NCBI GenBank assembly: GCA_025618425.1
Contig: CM046832.1
Coordinates: forward strand, 24,512,059 to 24,576,058
Length of the DNA stretch: 64,000 bases
Direction: 5' to 3'
DNA from: Heliocidaris tuberculata
Lineage: Eukaryota > Echinodermata > Echinoidea > Camarodonta > Echinometridae
Below the pieces are notes generated by a model that was not told where the DNA came from, searched no databases, and worked only from the letters and a program-made list of their open reading frames with translations. A program made the translations under genes and the position numbers. Below, in pieces: positions 26,301 through 38,450 of this stretch. The number at the start of each line of letters is the position of its first letter. Positions within the stretch are counted from its first letter, which is position 1.

Positions 26301-29300
26301 TAACTGAAGAGAAAAGAGGGCTTTTAAGGACAAATGAAAATAAATATGAAAAAATACAAATAAGATTAGTCATTATGGACTAAATATCCATTTCATTTTG
26401 TTAATCTCACCTTGTGGTATAGATCTTTGCTCGTTTTAAAATAAGGGACTGAAATACAACAGTTGTAACTTTGAGGTGTCATATCTTATAATGTAGTATA
26501 TTTCTTCTCACTAGAATTTCTCACTAATATCAAGGTTACATTATGTTATTTATGTTTTTTTTTTCTTACTTCAAACAAGGAAATTGAAAAAAAAAACGCG
26601 GCTTATGATAGGCATTAAAACCAGTTCACAAAAGACACAATTTAATTTGTTTCGAGATAAAGTGTCTTGAAAATATACTATGTATTCACTTTTCTTCCTC
26701 AGAAATTCCGATGTGTTCGAATCCGTCCCTTTAAAACAGACTCGTTTGTAATGGAAATCACAACGTGGCAAAACACACAGTGTCTCTGTAAGCAATGACA
26801 ATCGTGTGAAGATAAGGCATGGCGACGGACTGTCCAGAATTACGTTGCAGAAGAAACAATTTAAGGTCCTTACAAGTAGTGTCAACATCGAGCTTCGAGG
26901 CTGCTCATTGTCAACGTGCGTTATTGAATTATTCTGTTCCCCTGACTCTGTTGATGCTAATGATTACGCATGCTCTCTGTGTGCTTCTTTTCCGGTAGAT
27001 AATCCTTCTTTTACTACTTTTCCACCATTGTTGATCATTGTTGTTCTTTTCAGTCGCATGCAAAATCAAACCATTGGATTTGCCGGTAATCAACAGTAAC
27101 TTACCATCTACTCTAGATATTTACGAAAACATTATGATTTGGGGAAATAGCTCCGAGCATTGTCATGACAAAACATTAACTTCGAATTGCGGATGGTGAT
27201 CATTAGCTTAATACGCCATATGTTTATGTAATCAAACGGGCCCTTTTTTCGAATTTTAACCTGCCTCATCTTTCTTTATAACAAATCTCACAGTGAATGG
27301 ATTAGTAGAATGCTAACAGTACACGTGTCTTTTACAGTTTAAGAAAATGTGACTTCTTTTCCCTCTAAATGTTTAATATCATGGTTATGTCATGCGATAT
27401 GCACAACACTTCAAATGGCAGAGATATATGGATAATGCAAATGTAAGTTTGCAGTGCTGTTCTCCATTGTTTGCATTGTATTCGTAATTTTGTGTCTATA
27501 TGACTCATAAAGATATGAAGGCCAAGTGGCCGGGTATATAGGGGGAAATCCAAGCAGTTGCACTTATAAATGTTCTTCAGTCAGATAAGGACCTAGGAGA
27601 TTCTACACCGTATTAGATTTAGATGTAGAATCTTCAAGATTTTTAAAATACTGTCATTACAATAAGCGGACGCGACATGGCTTAAGTCAATTACTCTTTG
27701 GGAGCTTGTGGTTTAATCATGACTGGGGCCTGGTGAGAAGAGGAAATCTTCATAAATTTACATACAAGGCCTTGCTGTCCCCAACCTACTCAGAAGGCAC
27801 TTTAAATGATATTTCATTCATTGTAGTTTAGTGAATGATGTGATGGCTTGTGCAATCCCTTGTGTTTGAATGAAAATTGCATTTTAATCTGTCATTATCA
27901 TACTCTTACAGGCGGTTAACGTAATCTTTTATGTTGTTGTTGTTGTTGTTTTTAAACAAGGAACAACACAAAAAATTGTCAAGTAAAGAGTAATTTTGTT
28001 GATCATGGAAAAGGTAAAATCAGAAGTCAATATATAACCTCACTCATCCTAAAGAAAACAGTTATCATCTTTTCCTCATTCAGTACAAGAACAAAAAGCA
28101 ACGAAAAAGCAGCGCATTATGGGACCCCTTTGCCATACTTTGGTAAGGAGAGTGGATGACCTCGATTCCCCCGAAGCATATCAGACAACATCGACTACAA
28201 GAGAGTGATGATAATCTTGGAACGGTCTAAAGGCACATGTATCATGATGAATGTATAATTGCATAAATCTCTTTGCTCGTCTGTTACACATCGGAAGTAG
28301 CCGACTCTTAATTCTCTGTCCTACATCACGAGCTCAGGTAAATTTGGGATAGTCGTATTTTCCATTATTAATTATCCCCCAGACATACTCATTTGCAAAT
28401 TGGGGAAAGCTATACTAAGGAGGGCATCATTCCTCCTGCAAATACATTACAGGGGTGCCGCTAGAGGAGCTTGTACTGGGGTGTTACATCCGCCTGTTCA
28501 AATTTCTGATTGCAAATCCGTCATTCCCTGCTGATTATCCTTACTTTAAACTGCTTGTTGGACAATTTCAGTAAAAAATTAGACAGAGAGCCCATTCAAA
28601 ATACTCGATGCCCTTTATGTCAGCCAGTTAATAGGGTTAGAAAAATGGAGTGCTCTTTTCGTATAATAATCATGGTGTTGGGAACGATGCCAGTCATTCG
28701 ATTATAAAAGTGATGACGGTAATGAAGAGAAGGACAAATTTCGGTGAAGTGATGTACAGGTGGTGAGTTTAAACAAAATCAAATTTTCCTTTAACTAGTT
28801 TTAAGTGTTTACTAGCATTTCGGCCCCGAAAGATAAATCACAGTATGTCCTGTTTATCATTACTTTACAATCGCACAGCAAAAAGACGTTTTTGACTGGC
28901 TATATAATTATATTCGAAACGTTTCTCTCATTATCTATTAATAATTTGTAGGATAATTTCCTTTCGTCTGTCACAAAGATGTGTTGTAAAAGAAGGAAAC
29001 ATGTAACCAACGCTGGTATGAGGGTTAACATAGTCATACGCTGCTCTTCCAAAATTACAGGCAAAATCAGCTTAAATGTTTTTAAATGAGTTCATAAATT
29101 GATATTTGATTGCCTTTTCTCGTTTCTTTTAAACGCCCGCCCCTGAGGCTCAAATTTGACAATATAACCCCCCAGGGATCTGTGATTAGGTAGAACCTAG
29201 ACTGATTACAATGTAGTCTGGTAATATCTTTGACTCATTACCTCATAAATGTTCTTGGAAGTGCAGTAAATCTAATCAACCGCGCCAAGAGTCCTTCATA

Positions 29301-30282
29301 GCCGAAAGTTTTCATTTTTTTCAGTGCTGGGAGACGGCAGTATATTAGGAATCTGCATATCAGGTAAATATTAGTGTCTGAAACTATTACAGTTTGAAGG
29401 AAACTTAGTGAGGATATAATTGCATCAAAAGAATTTAAGTGATTGACTTTGTTATAAAGTTTAGTTGGTTGATTAAAGTTTATGTTCATATATAAATCAG
29501 TCGACTTCTCTATGCTTTTCATGAATATTTATGCATGTACAGATAAAACAAAATGACATTCCAATTATGTTCGTTAGAACCAGAGTATTTTAAAAGTCAT
29601 CATCATGTATACAAATGCACTAGGATCCATTGATAATACTAATAAAGGTTCTTTATAGTGCTAATGACAGTCATGCGTTGGCGCCCTTGGTGTTCAGATA
29701 ATGGCAGTCCGATGTTGTATCCGAGCCGCCAAAATATGTATTGCTCATGACACTTCTTCCCACTATGTTCCTATTTACTTCACCTCGGCCACATATGGCA
29801 AATTCAGGTCGACGTCCAAGCACAAGACATTAAAACTGCCCTTTTTTTAGTTTGAAGCCGTTAATTCTCAATTTAAATTTAAGTGAATGAACCAGGACGC
29901 TACTGAAACAAAAGTAATCAGTAACTTAACGCAAAAGACATAAGTATCCATTTCAAGTTTAGTATCCAAATTCATATCTTTATTTTTTTTTTCATCATCA
30001 CTTGACTCTACCAAATTTACAGACGGGCCTATTAGGGAGGGGTCAGTTTATCCCTCCAAAATCTCAGCTTACAAAGGTATAGATAGAAGCAACATTGAAT
30101 ATTTTCAATTGAAGATAATTTAAAAATGTTACGGAAAATGAACAAATTATCGTTCTTGCAAGTACGATATTTATTTTTTTTTCCAAATTCATTCATATTT
30201 TCTCTGAATAAAGTGCATGAATATGAAAGTCTTGTACGGGGTAAAGATAAGCATAGCCAAAATTAGCTTTACTTTTTAAAAT
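20340..30282. other. Ten kb of mainly unique AT-rich DNA, no gene recognised
   Basis: I found no exon with recognisable protein similarity on either strand. Minor features: a diverged direct repeat around ATCAAACCACA at about 23565 and 23617; a CAGTATCAGTTTCAG motif at 23750-23764, like the tail of the retrotransposon at 33355; a (CT)n run at 25315-25338 following CA-rich sequence; a small hairpin around AGATTCTACA at 27598-27632; and a (GTT)n run at about 27932-27951. The 129-codon frame at 24916-25305 has no recognisable domain and runs into the CA-rich repeat. Confidence 0.5.
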
Positions 30283-30448
30283 TGTTTTTTGTTTGTTTGT
30301 TTGTTTGTTTGTTTGTATTTGTTTTGTTTTGTTTGTTTGTTTGTTTGTTTTTGTTGTTTGTTTTTGTTTTTGTTGTTTTTTTGTTTGTTTGTTTGTTTGT
30401 TTGTTTGTTTTTTTTGGGGGGTTTGGGGGGTTTTGGGGGGTTTTTTGG

Positions 30449-30479
<31 letters not shown>

Positions 30480-30513
30480 TTTTTTTTTTTTTTTTTTTTG
30501 GGGGGGGGGGGGG
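30283..30513 (+). repeat. (TTTG)n / G-run / (GTT)n / T23G14 low-complexity block
   Basis: Plus strand reads TTTG and TTTTG units to about 30410, then three runs of six G and one of three G separated by T runs (about 30415-30449), then GTT units, then 23 T followed by 14 G. The G-runs meet the usual four-run quadruplex pattern. All long open frames here are translations of the repeat. Confidence 0.95.
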
Positions 30514-30649
30514 TATTGTTTTGTTTTCGCTAAATTGAAAGTGCAGTATATGCGCAAACATAATATCAGGCCGGGGTAATAGTACGATTGCAGGGCCTTC
30601 AGGAAGAACTGTATGTAATACTGACGAGGCTACCCTTGATAAAAAAGAC

Positions 30650-30697
30650 ATATTATTATTATTATTATGTAATTATTATTATTATTATTATTATTAC
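30650..30697. repeat. (TTA)n microsatellite
   Basis: ATT units interrupted once near 30668. Confidence 0.95.
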
Positions 30698-30793
30698 CGT
30701 ATATCTTTTCTGTTCCTTTTTTTTTTTTGTAAAGTGCGCGGCTCTAAACTTTCTTGAGATTTTTTTTTTTTTTTTGGGGGGGGAGTTGTTTGA

Positions 30794-30908
30794 TAAAAAT
30801 TCATTAAACTAGTGGTTTACTAGTGTTTTCCCTTTTTATGATCAGTTTACCGTTTACAGGGGCGGGGGGAGGCGGGGTCGAGAAGCTGATCATAAACTTC
30901 AATGGCAG
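30794..30908 (+). repeat. Left arm of a 1.5-kb inverted repeat
   Basis: This arm shares AAACTAGTGGTTTACTA, TATGATCAGTTTACCG, TTTACAGGGGC, GGGGTCGAG and CTTCAATGGCAG with the inverted arm at 32179-32311. A reverse transcriptase fragment lies between the arms. Confidence 0.8.
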
Positions 30909-31543
30909 GAAAAATTAACAGACATGTAGTCGCAAGAGAACAGCATTTGTTCTATTTTCAGTCTCAAGAGGGCGCTTCATATAAATTAAATTTGAACGTG
31001 ATTTCTACTCTTTATCTACGCGATATTTAATGATGAAATATTTAATGGTTGCAGTAAAATTAAATGCCTGAAACCTGCATGTATCGTTTCAATCTAGTGG
31101 TAATCAAAGATAACATATAACTACACTAATAAAATAATAAAAGAAATTAAAATAGAATATAAAATAAAATAAAATGAAATCTGAAATCTGATACACTACG
31201 TGAGGGGTGCAGATAGCAAATAAATTTTCAGTAGAACAAACAAACAAAATTAATTTTAAAACACTTTTTTTATGACCCAGAACAAAATGAATAATGCACT
31301 GTCCATTGAAATGACGCAACCTATACCAAGGTGCGTCATGGTAGGGTCATTGTTGAAAAACAACAAACAAAACAAAACTGTGACCCGTACGATGTGCCAT
31401 TTTTGCACCCTCTTTCTTAGGAAATTTTGAGTAACAATTTAGGTACTTGACAGCAATTTTGTAAATTTTGTAATTGTGAAAGACAAAAAAAAAAAACCCA
31501 ACAAAAACAACAACAACAACAAAAAAAAATGAAAACAAAACTA

Positions 31544-32179
31544 TTATGCTTCTACAAGGGGAGACAATTCAAACTGGAAATTTCGGAGTACATTTAGAAG
31601 AGGAAAAACATTGGTATTTAGACACAAATCTCTGTCTTTCTCTGAGAGATGATCCCAAAATCTGGGGAAAACATAGAAACATGAAAATCTCAAACAATTG
31701 GATCTTGCTAGTTCATGACTGAAAATCAGTGTATGAATTCTTCTGTGACTTGAGATGGGTAACATATATTCGGGCAAGTCTTAAAATCTGTGTAGGCACT
31801 TAATAACAAATGACATAGATAAGTACACAAGTCTGTTATACAAAGGGGGCATATTTATATAGGCGAGACAGGCGTTCCGTGTACGATAAGGCATTAGCAA
31901 CTTCGTACGAGAAACAGAACCTAGTAAAACGCCTTTTTACACTTTCGATAGCTCTGATATGATTTTTTTGATGAGGAAGCCATGCTGGTATGCTGTACTC
32001 AATCACAGGTCGACATAAGGAGCAAAAGAGTTTTGTGAGAAAAGCTGGGTTTCTAGATTTTACTGTACGTCGGATAAACCCACAGAGCAAGAACATTTGT
32101 TAATAACATATTGAACATGGTTCTTCCAACTCAGATCTCGCGAGAGTGGGAGTCCTAAACATGTATGTGAAACTTTTAC
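31544..32179 (-). mobile_element. Non-LTR retrotransposon fragment, end of reverse transcriptase (CR1/jockey type)
   Basis: Translated on the minus strand, the piece begins with LGLPLSRDLSWKNHVQYV (about 32155-32105), the block that follows the reverse transcriptase thumb in CR1/L2/jockey-group elements. A one-frame shift at about 32100 then leads to LLCGFIRRTVKSRN, LFCSLCRPVIEYSIPAW, HIRAIESVKRRFTRF and LSYTERLSRLYKY (32096-31836). Near 31838 the frame passes a stop. The usual C-terminal block follows as PISSHRRIHTLIF and FPRFWDHLSE, with FPLLNVLRNFQFE near the end (31777-31544). Stops and the frameshift mean it is dead. The catalytic core, endonuclease and ORF1 are missing. Confidence 0.8.
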
Positions 32180-32311
32180 TGCCATTGAAGTTTTTGATCA
32201 GCTCCTCGACCCCGTCTCCCACCCCCCACCCCCTCCGTCTGCCCCTGTAAACGGTAAACTGATCATAAAATGGGGGGAAATAGTAAACCACTAGTTTATA
32301 ATGAATTTTTA
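32179..32311 (-). repeat. Right arm of a 1.5-kb inverted repeat
   Basis: Inverted partner of 30794-30908, with small insertions in its G/C-rich middle. Its inner end abuts the reverse transcriptase fragment. Confidence 0.8.
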
Positions 32312-32736
32312 CATTTGCAGTTGACATGTTTTTACATTTATGGTAAAGGGTCTTTCGACATTTGAAGGATTTTGTTGTTCAGGAAACCTCACACATACGC
32401 ATACACACGAATACACACACACATACATCTCATAATAACTGATCCTACATAGGTGCATTATGCAAGCAAAGAGTTTATACATTTGCGGTCGACATGTTAT
32501 GACATTTGAGAAAAAAAAATTAATTCATTTGTAGGCGAAGTATTTTGAGATTTGTGATTAAACAGTTTTTTACATTTTGGGGCGAAATTTTGCGTTTTTT
32601 TTTTTTTTTTTTTTTTTTAACACTTGTGGTTGACATGTTATGACATTTGTGGTTATTTTGACAATTGCGGGTGCAATGTTTTTCACATTTGTGGTTATTC
32701 TCACATTTGTGGTAGATTTTTACATTTGTGGGCTCT
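32312..32736 (+). repeat. Degenerate repeat of ACATTTGTGGTTGACATG type
   Basis: Variants of ACATTTGTGGTT, often followed by GACATGTTATG, recur about ten times, most densely at 32615-32732, with a T24 run at 32595-32618. Units are 20-30 bp and diverged. The minus-strand frame with repeated HKCEN is just this repeat translated. Confidence 0.7.
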
Positions 32737-32743
32737 AAACACA

Positions 32744-32765
32744 CCCCCCCCCCCCCCCCCCCCCC
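32744..32765 (+). repeat. C22 homopolymer
   Basis: Uninterrupted run of 22 C directly after the degenerate repeat. Confidence 0.95.
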
Positions 32766-33182
32766 GTCTGTATATAGTTAGCAGCACTCTCAAGACATAT
32801 CCCCCAGCCATACAAGTCTCGAGCACTTGGGCTGTGTAGTGCATTGTTTGTTTTTAATTTCCATGATTTAAGTGCCTCCATGACCTTGCATTTCAAGGCC
32901 TACACTTAGGAAGTAACCCAAGGCAAGAATTCCAAACAAACGACGTTCATGTTTTCTCTCAGGGAATTGAGGGGAATTGAAAAAAAAAGGGAAAAGAAAC
33001 ACATGCAAGGAATATCACAGAACAAGGTTAGACGATTCAAAGAATAAAAACATGCCGGAAGATTTAAAAATATAATTAGACAGAGGTGACAGAAATGGGG
33101 ACGAGCAAGTAAACTCTACAAAGAAATTACAAAACAATTAGTTTTTTTATTTGTTTTCTGACAACGTAACCGCGGAGTTCAC

Positions 33183-33215
33183 ATCAGTACTTTAGTAGTA
33201 ATCGTAGTGGTGGTG

Positions 33216-33248
<33 letters not shown>

Positions 33249-33269
33249 ATAGTCGTTGTGGTAGTAGGG

Positions 33270-33354
<85 letters not shown>
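33183..33354 (+). repeat. (GTA)n / (GTG)n trinucleotide array, 3' side of a retrotransposon
   Basis: Long imperfect array of GTA units. It resumes at 34382-34465 on the far side of the retrotransposon at 33355-34381, so the element appears to split one array. Confidence 0.9.
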
Positions 33355-33355
<1 letters not shown>

Positions 33356-34381
33356 TCAGTTTCAGTTTCAGTTTCAGTTTATTTCATATTTTCAAATGAC
33401 ATAATCGGAACATAAACAATGATCATTGCATTATTACAATAATTATATCTTTAATACTTTCAACAAAAGAAGAAGAAAAAAATACAAGTAAACATACAAA
33501 GACACAGATCAATATTTCCATCATTTTAATGTTGGGATAAGACAAAATAGTTTGGCGTGAAATATGAGGGAATCTAGTAAAGAAGTTAGGCTTGTAATAC
33601 TGTAGATTCCCGTAAGAATAAAAAACAGTCTTTGAGATTATAACATGTATGTGAAAGATGATCTTAATAAAACATTAAAAAAGAAATAAAATGGGGCAGA
33701 CGAGGAATACAGTACATTTCTGGGGAGCCATAGGATGGATATTCCTAGATTATATGTAAATAGTTCGTGAATCTTAAGAGTATTGCACGAGTGGAAGAGT
33801 GGGGTTGTGTGGGTACGAAATGATTATTCTAATAGCCCGTTTTTGTACAAGTAGAAGTTGATTGATAAGGGATTTACCATTATTCCCTCATGCAGGGATT
33901 CCATAGTTTAAGTATGGTAGGATTGGTGTAGAATATAAAGAAAGTAAGACATGAGTAGGAAATGAAACTTTAAGCTTGCCAATGATCCTGTATTTCTCGA
34001 TATGAGTTTACTTATGTTATTTATGTGTGTTTTCCAACTTAATTTGCTGTCGATGTATATTCCTAAGAATTTGGTTGTTTCAACTTGAACAAAAAATATG
34101 TCGTTAAATAAAACTGGTCCTGGTACATGTTCAATTGATTTGCTGAATAAAATGAAGTTTGTTTTGTTTATATTAATTAAGTGACAATTTGTTTGCTTGG
34201 ATCCAGTTTAATACAAGGTTTAATTCGTAATTTACAGTATTCAGGAGGATTTGAGGATTACGGTTTGAGAGAAAAATGTTGGAGTCATCAGCAAATAAAA
34301 GAAAAGAAAGTTTATTAGAACAATTTTGAAAATCATTGATGTAGAGTATAAATAACAGTGGACCAAGTAATGATCCCTGCG
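33355..34381 (-). mobile_element. 5'-truncated non-LTR retrotransposon with reverse transcriptase (CR1/Rex/jockey group)
   Basis: Minus-strand translation begins abruptly at PQGSLLGPLLFILYINDF, the block preceding the active site. It continues through LLFADDSNIF (the FADD catalytic motif), LNWIQANKLSLN, NKTNFILFSKS, TTKFLGIYIDSKLSWKTHI and LLLVQKRAIRI, then decays into a 3' part with stops. A frame change occurs just after SLN (about 34173), followed by stops at about 33885 and 33790. The 3' end is AATAAACTGAAACTG followed by about four ACTGAA units. Domains upstream of the reverse transcriptase core are absent because the 5' end is cut at 34381. It is dead, but younger looking than the fragment at 31.5-32.2 kb. 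Clade assignment is by motif style only. Confidence 0.88.
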
Positions 34382-34465
34382 GTAGTAGTAGTAGGTAGAA
34401 GTTGTAATAGTGGAAGTAGCAGTAGCAGTAGTAGGTAGAAGTTGTAATAGTGGTATTAGTAGAAG
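34382..34465 (+). repeat. Degenerate (GTA)n array, 5' side of the retrotransposon
   Basis: GTA units mixed with a duplicated GGTAGAAGTTGTAATAGTGG (about 34394 and 34433). It is the continuation of the array at 33183-33354. Confidence 0.8.
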
Positions 34466-36278
34466 CTTTTGTATAAAATAGGCCTAATAATGGTTGCCGT
34501 AGTAGAATTGATATACACGCCATAGGAACTATTTGTGGTTAAACTGTAATTGTTCTTGTGGTTGTTTTCGTAGTTGTTTTCGTACATAATAGTAATTTAA
34601 AAAGTTTTAGAAACGTTAATACCAAAATGTAACAACATATTTCTTGTTTTTATATAAACACCATGACCCTCTCTCTTCTTTATCGAAATGATGTATTAGC
34701 CCCTAGCCTAATCATAATTAAGGAAATGTATGCCATGTTGGTTTCTACGAGTGTCTTATCTGCATGGCTGTGCATGAGAATCATACAACAATCTTCCCTT
34801 CCGTGCTACAGACCTTAACATTCTGATTTTGAAAACCAAGACATGACCCTAAGGACAACCCCTCTCATATTTCTTCTGCTTTTCATCTCTTTACAAAATC
34901 ACTGTAGGCCTGTAAAAGAAATCCTTTTGACGCAACTCGTCTGCAGGCTATTGCAGTATAGGGATAGACTCGCTGATCCATCCGGCGACTATTGTATTTA
35001 TTATCTCACTCAGTATGCGTAGATTAACCATGATCCCTTTATCCAGCTCAGGACGGCATATAGCTAGAGAGACAGCAATATTATTGGGAAATAACCACTG
35101 TGGACGGGAGGTAAGAGTATTCCAGTTTATGAGCACATACATCGATGAAATCGTCACCCTTAAGTCATTATGACTAGAACACGTGTCAGCGGATGAGGAG
35201 GTAGGCCATTCACGCTTGTATCGCCTCGGGTGATTCCAGTATCGACGCCAGATAATGAGTGAAGAGTAGTTATTAATGCCCGTATTGAATTTGTAGAGAC
35301 TGAATATTCAAGCAAGTAAGAGAGCTGTTTCTGTAAAGTTAGAGGGGCATTCATGTGGTAAATATCAATGCATGAACACAATGAAACATTAGCTAGTAAA
35401 CGTTCAAATATAATTGACAAAGAGTCAAGAGGGTAGATTCAATAAGCATCCAAACAAAACTTACTTATCGATTTCAAATCACATCTCTGTGAAGACAGTA
35501 TCGAAAATAAAATATTTTGATTTATTTTTGAATATACTCAGCCTGTCTTAACTGCTCGAGGGTATGTGCAAGATGACTTCCTTCTTTTGGGTTCCATCGA
35601 AAAGTCTTCATTAAACCAATTTGTCAAATGACGATAAATTTAAGTTTCGCGATGACGAGTGTCTTGAAATATACCGTGACAAGTTTGTGTGATGCTTCTT
35701 TGAAACCTATTTTAAACTTGTCAAAAGGTACAATGAAAAATAAAGCTATGGATCGACATCGATACTAGCGTAAATTTATTTTCATGAAAGTGCGTAATAT
35801 TCAAATATCTTTAAAATATTATATCTTTCTGAGACTTTTTGCTTTAATTTTGATGTGCTTTCATCAGGACAAACATTGCGTTATCTGATACTGCTCACCT
35901 AGAAGTAGGCAGGTTCAGACGTTGCTGGGGGAGTTATGAACATACATTATCGGATATGATTTCAATAAAGATCGTTGCGATGGTTGAACTTTCTATCAAA
36001 ACACAAAGAAGAGGGGTGCAGTCTATTTCAGACCAACAAGAAGTTTTATCCAAACAGGAACTCGAGTACTCTGAGGTCAAGAGACGAGCTATTGAATACG
36101 TCTTGCTCTCGGGAGGAAAATAGCCGAGTGCCATTGAGGAGAACTGTTGCATAAGATACCTTGTATCTTGTCAGATAAGTCTGTGGTTCACTGAATTTCA
36201 TTATCATTAGCCTGAGCCCTGAGTACTTTTTGAATGGAACACACTTTAGTATTGAACAATGAGACTGAGGATGTTAAT

Positions 36279-36346
<68 letters not shown>

Positions 36347-37290
36347 AAGATAAAACCGTGAGTGATTAAATTGCTCAATAGTGACATCCTGGCGAATATG
36401 GTTCACATGTCCATAATCATGTTAGAAAACCTCAGCATTTTTTTTTTCTTTCCTTTTTTTGTTGTTGAGAAGTTAGAATCACTTTTTCCATTGCTCTTAT
36501 CATTAGACGGAAACAACAACAGGCATATCTTTCGTACTTTCTTACTTTGAAATTTTAGACGTATCTGTCTGCGGTTACACCTTTATTTTCTTGGAACAAA
36601 CTTTCAGAGGCGCATGAAATTCGTGTCGAGGTGAAAATTCAATAAACTTTGACATCTAATCGATCTACTACTTATCGTCACTAAAGAGGGTAAGACTTCG
36701 GAAAAGAGGATCTTGAAACTCCTTCCCGGGACCACTTTTAGGGTCGTCATGTTACCGATAACCCATTTAAATGAGTAAGTACGTGTATAGTGTAACCATT
36801 TCCAAACCCCTGCGTTTCACCAAGAAACAGCTAAAGGGGTGTAGTCCATGGGCTGTACAGGTGCACTTCTTCGCATTTTATTTCATGTTCCGATTGTTGT
36901 TCTTATCTCTTTTACCATTGACCTTGTTTCTCTAGACCGATTCTTGATTTCACTTCAAGTAGCTTGAATAATACAAGGTAAATCTCACATGACTCCAGTC
37001 TAGATTTGTTTTTTTGTTATCTCCGAGTAAGGCAAGTGAAGTAATTCAACAGACCATGCCAAGGTAATGCTGCAATTAAAGATGGACATCAACAAAACTT
37101 CAATTTTTTGATAAAAATAATAAATATCCTCTGGCATATACATGTACATTAGTATTTTTTAAATATCATTACGCAATGCACAAGCACGTATATTGATGCA
37201 AAGAAAAAAAGTCAATAACTACAAATTTCTTTTCCTGATCTTAGTGAGGATGGAGCCAAACACTTAACAGAGGATTTCATCGGGAAGAGA
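34466..37290. other. AT-rich DNA, no gene recognised
   Basis: A (TA)n run lies at 36282-36344. Open frames on the minus strand at 34948-36152 were read individually and show no recognisable domain or plausible splice chain. Otherwise nothing was seen. Confidence 0.5.
36282..36344. repeat. (TA)n microsatellite
   Basis: About 60 bp of TA units. Confidence 0.95.
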
Positions 37291-37322
37291 TTTTTTTTTG
37301 GGGGGGGGGAGGGGGGTTGGGG
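37291..37322 (+). repeat. T9G10 junction with further G runs
   Basis: Nine T, ten G, A, six G, two T, four G: a quadruplex-capable tract. One of five T-run/G-run junctions in the window. Confidence 0.9.
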
Positions 37323-37546
37323 ACGGTACGATTTACAGTTTTAATTCGCTCATTTAAAAAACAGATAATAGAGAAGAAAAATATAAAAGAAAAAAAGATT
37401 GCTACTTCAAAAAAAAAAATGAATACACGCTGACCTTTTGCCTATGGGCAACCTATAACCCCACGGCAGACAACGTTCATTAATTTTTGTCAAGTGAGTG
37501 TGCAAATGAGGGGTCACGACTAGCTACTATTGTCCGTATACAATCT

Positions 37547-37706
37547 GGGCTCCGTTGCATAAAACTTACCATTAACGGTAATTTTGTCATCAATGGTAAC
37601 TCCCATGGAAACCTTGATTTTGATAGGCTGTTGAGTGATGTTACCATGGTAGTTACCATTGATGGCAAAGTTACCGTTAATGGTAAGTTTTATGCAACGG
37701 GGCCCT
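37547..37706. mobile_element. 160-bp hairpin MITE, GGGCCCCGTTGCA family
   Basis: The ends are near-identical inverted repeats of about 40 bp: GGGCTCCGTTGCATAAAACT on the left and GGGCCCCGTTGCATAAAACT read inward on the right, both followed by TACCATTAACGGTAA. The centre TTGATAGGCTGTTGAG corresponds loosely to the TGATTGGCTGAGAG of the related copies at 56771 and 62434. Confidence 0.85.
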
Positions 37707-38450
37707 GGTCATCCATTATATAGACGATTCCTTTTAATCATTTTAATCAAACCGGGAAAGGAAACTCATTTTGGCAAGAAAAAAAAAGATTGGCGCAGTT
37801 TTTCATTGATTGTTGCATCTATACAGACTGCAACCCTTGATATAGCCTCATTTCGGACGCGCTTTCAAGGGCAAATATTAACGTATCATTTTCGTGGATA
37901 AAGAAATGCGAAGTGGGGCTGACATTCACATGAATAAAGCTCACCAATAGTTCACTGCGCCAATTGTTTAGAATGTACACGGTGATTGGTTTTTAGTCTG
38001 TTTGGAGAATGTATAGGGTTACAAACTCTGTAGCCAACGGTACAAGTAATTACCTTCGATCTCATTTGTCTCGTCCTGGCATATCTGGTGAGCGCTTTCT
38101 ACTTTAAATGTATGTAGCCTGATACAACAGGAAATAGTGCCTTTCTATAGACGTCTCCGTTTATAAACATAGCAAGGCATTGACTACCCTTAATGTATAT
38201 TTATTCATATTTTTTTTAAATGAATAAACTTCATGCCCTAGGAAGAGAAGCTAACTTCTCATTTTCAAAGAAGGTTAGTGTACGTTTAGAAATGATAATA
38301 ATTCATAGAGTCGATTATAAAATATATTAGAATTTTTATTAATAACAACAACAAAAAAAAATCAGTGTCAAAACACTGAAATCCTCTTCTATTATTTCTC
38401 CTCCTCCATTCGCATAATTCATATCCCTAAATCTGTTCGTGATCAACCTT
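37707..38450. other. AT-rich DNA, nothing recognised
   Basis: Unique sequence between two MITEs. No gene or repeat was seen. Confidence 0.5.

Noticed and set aside
30282..30651. Open frames of 74-152 codons on both strands
   Set aside because: They are translations of TTTG/GTT/T-run/G-run repeats.
33207..33404. Open frame of almost pure valine
   Set aside because: Translation of the GTA array.
34948..36152. Three consecutive minus-strand frames of 69-86 codons
   Set aside because: No shared domain, no splice chain and no class C motif; judged chance.
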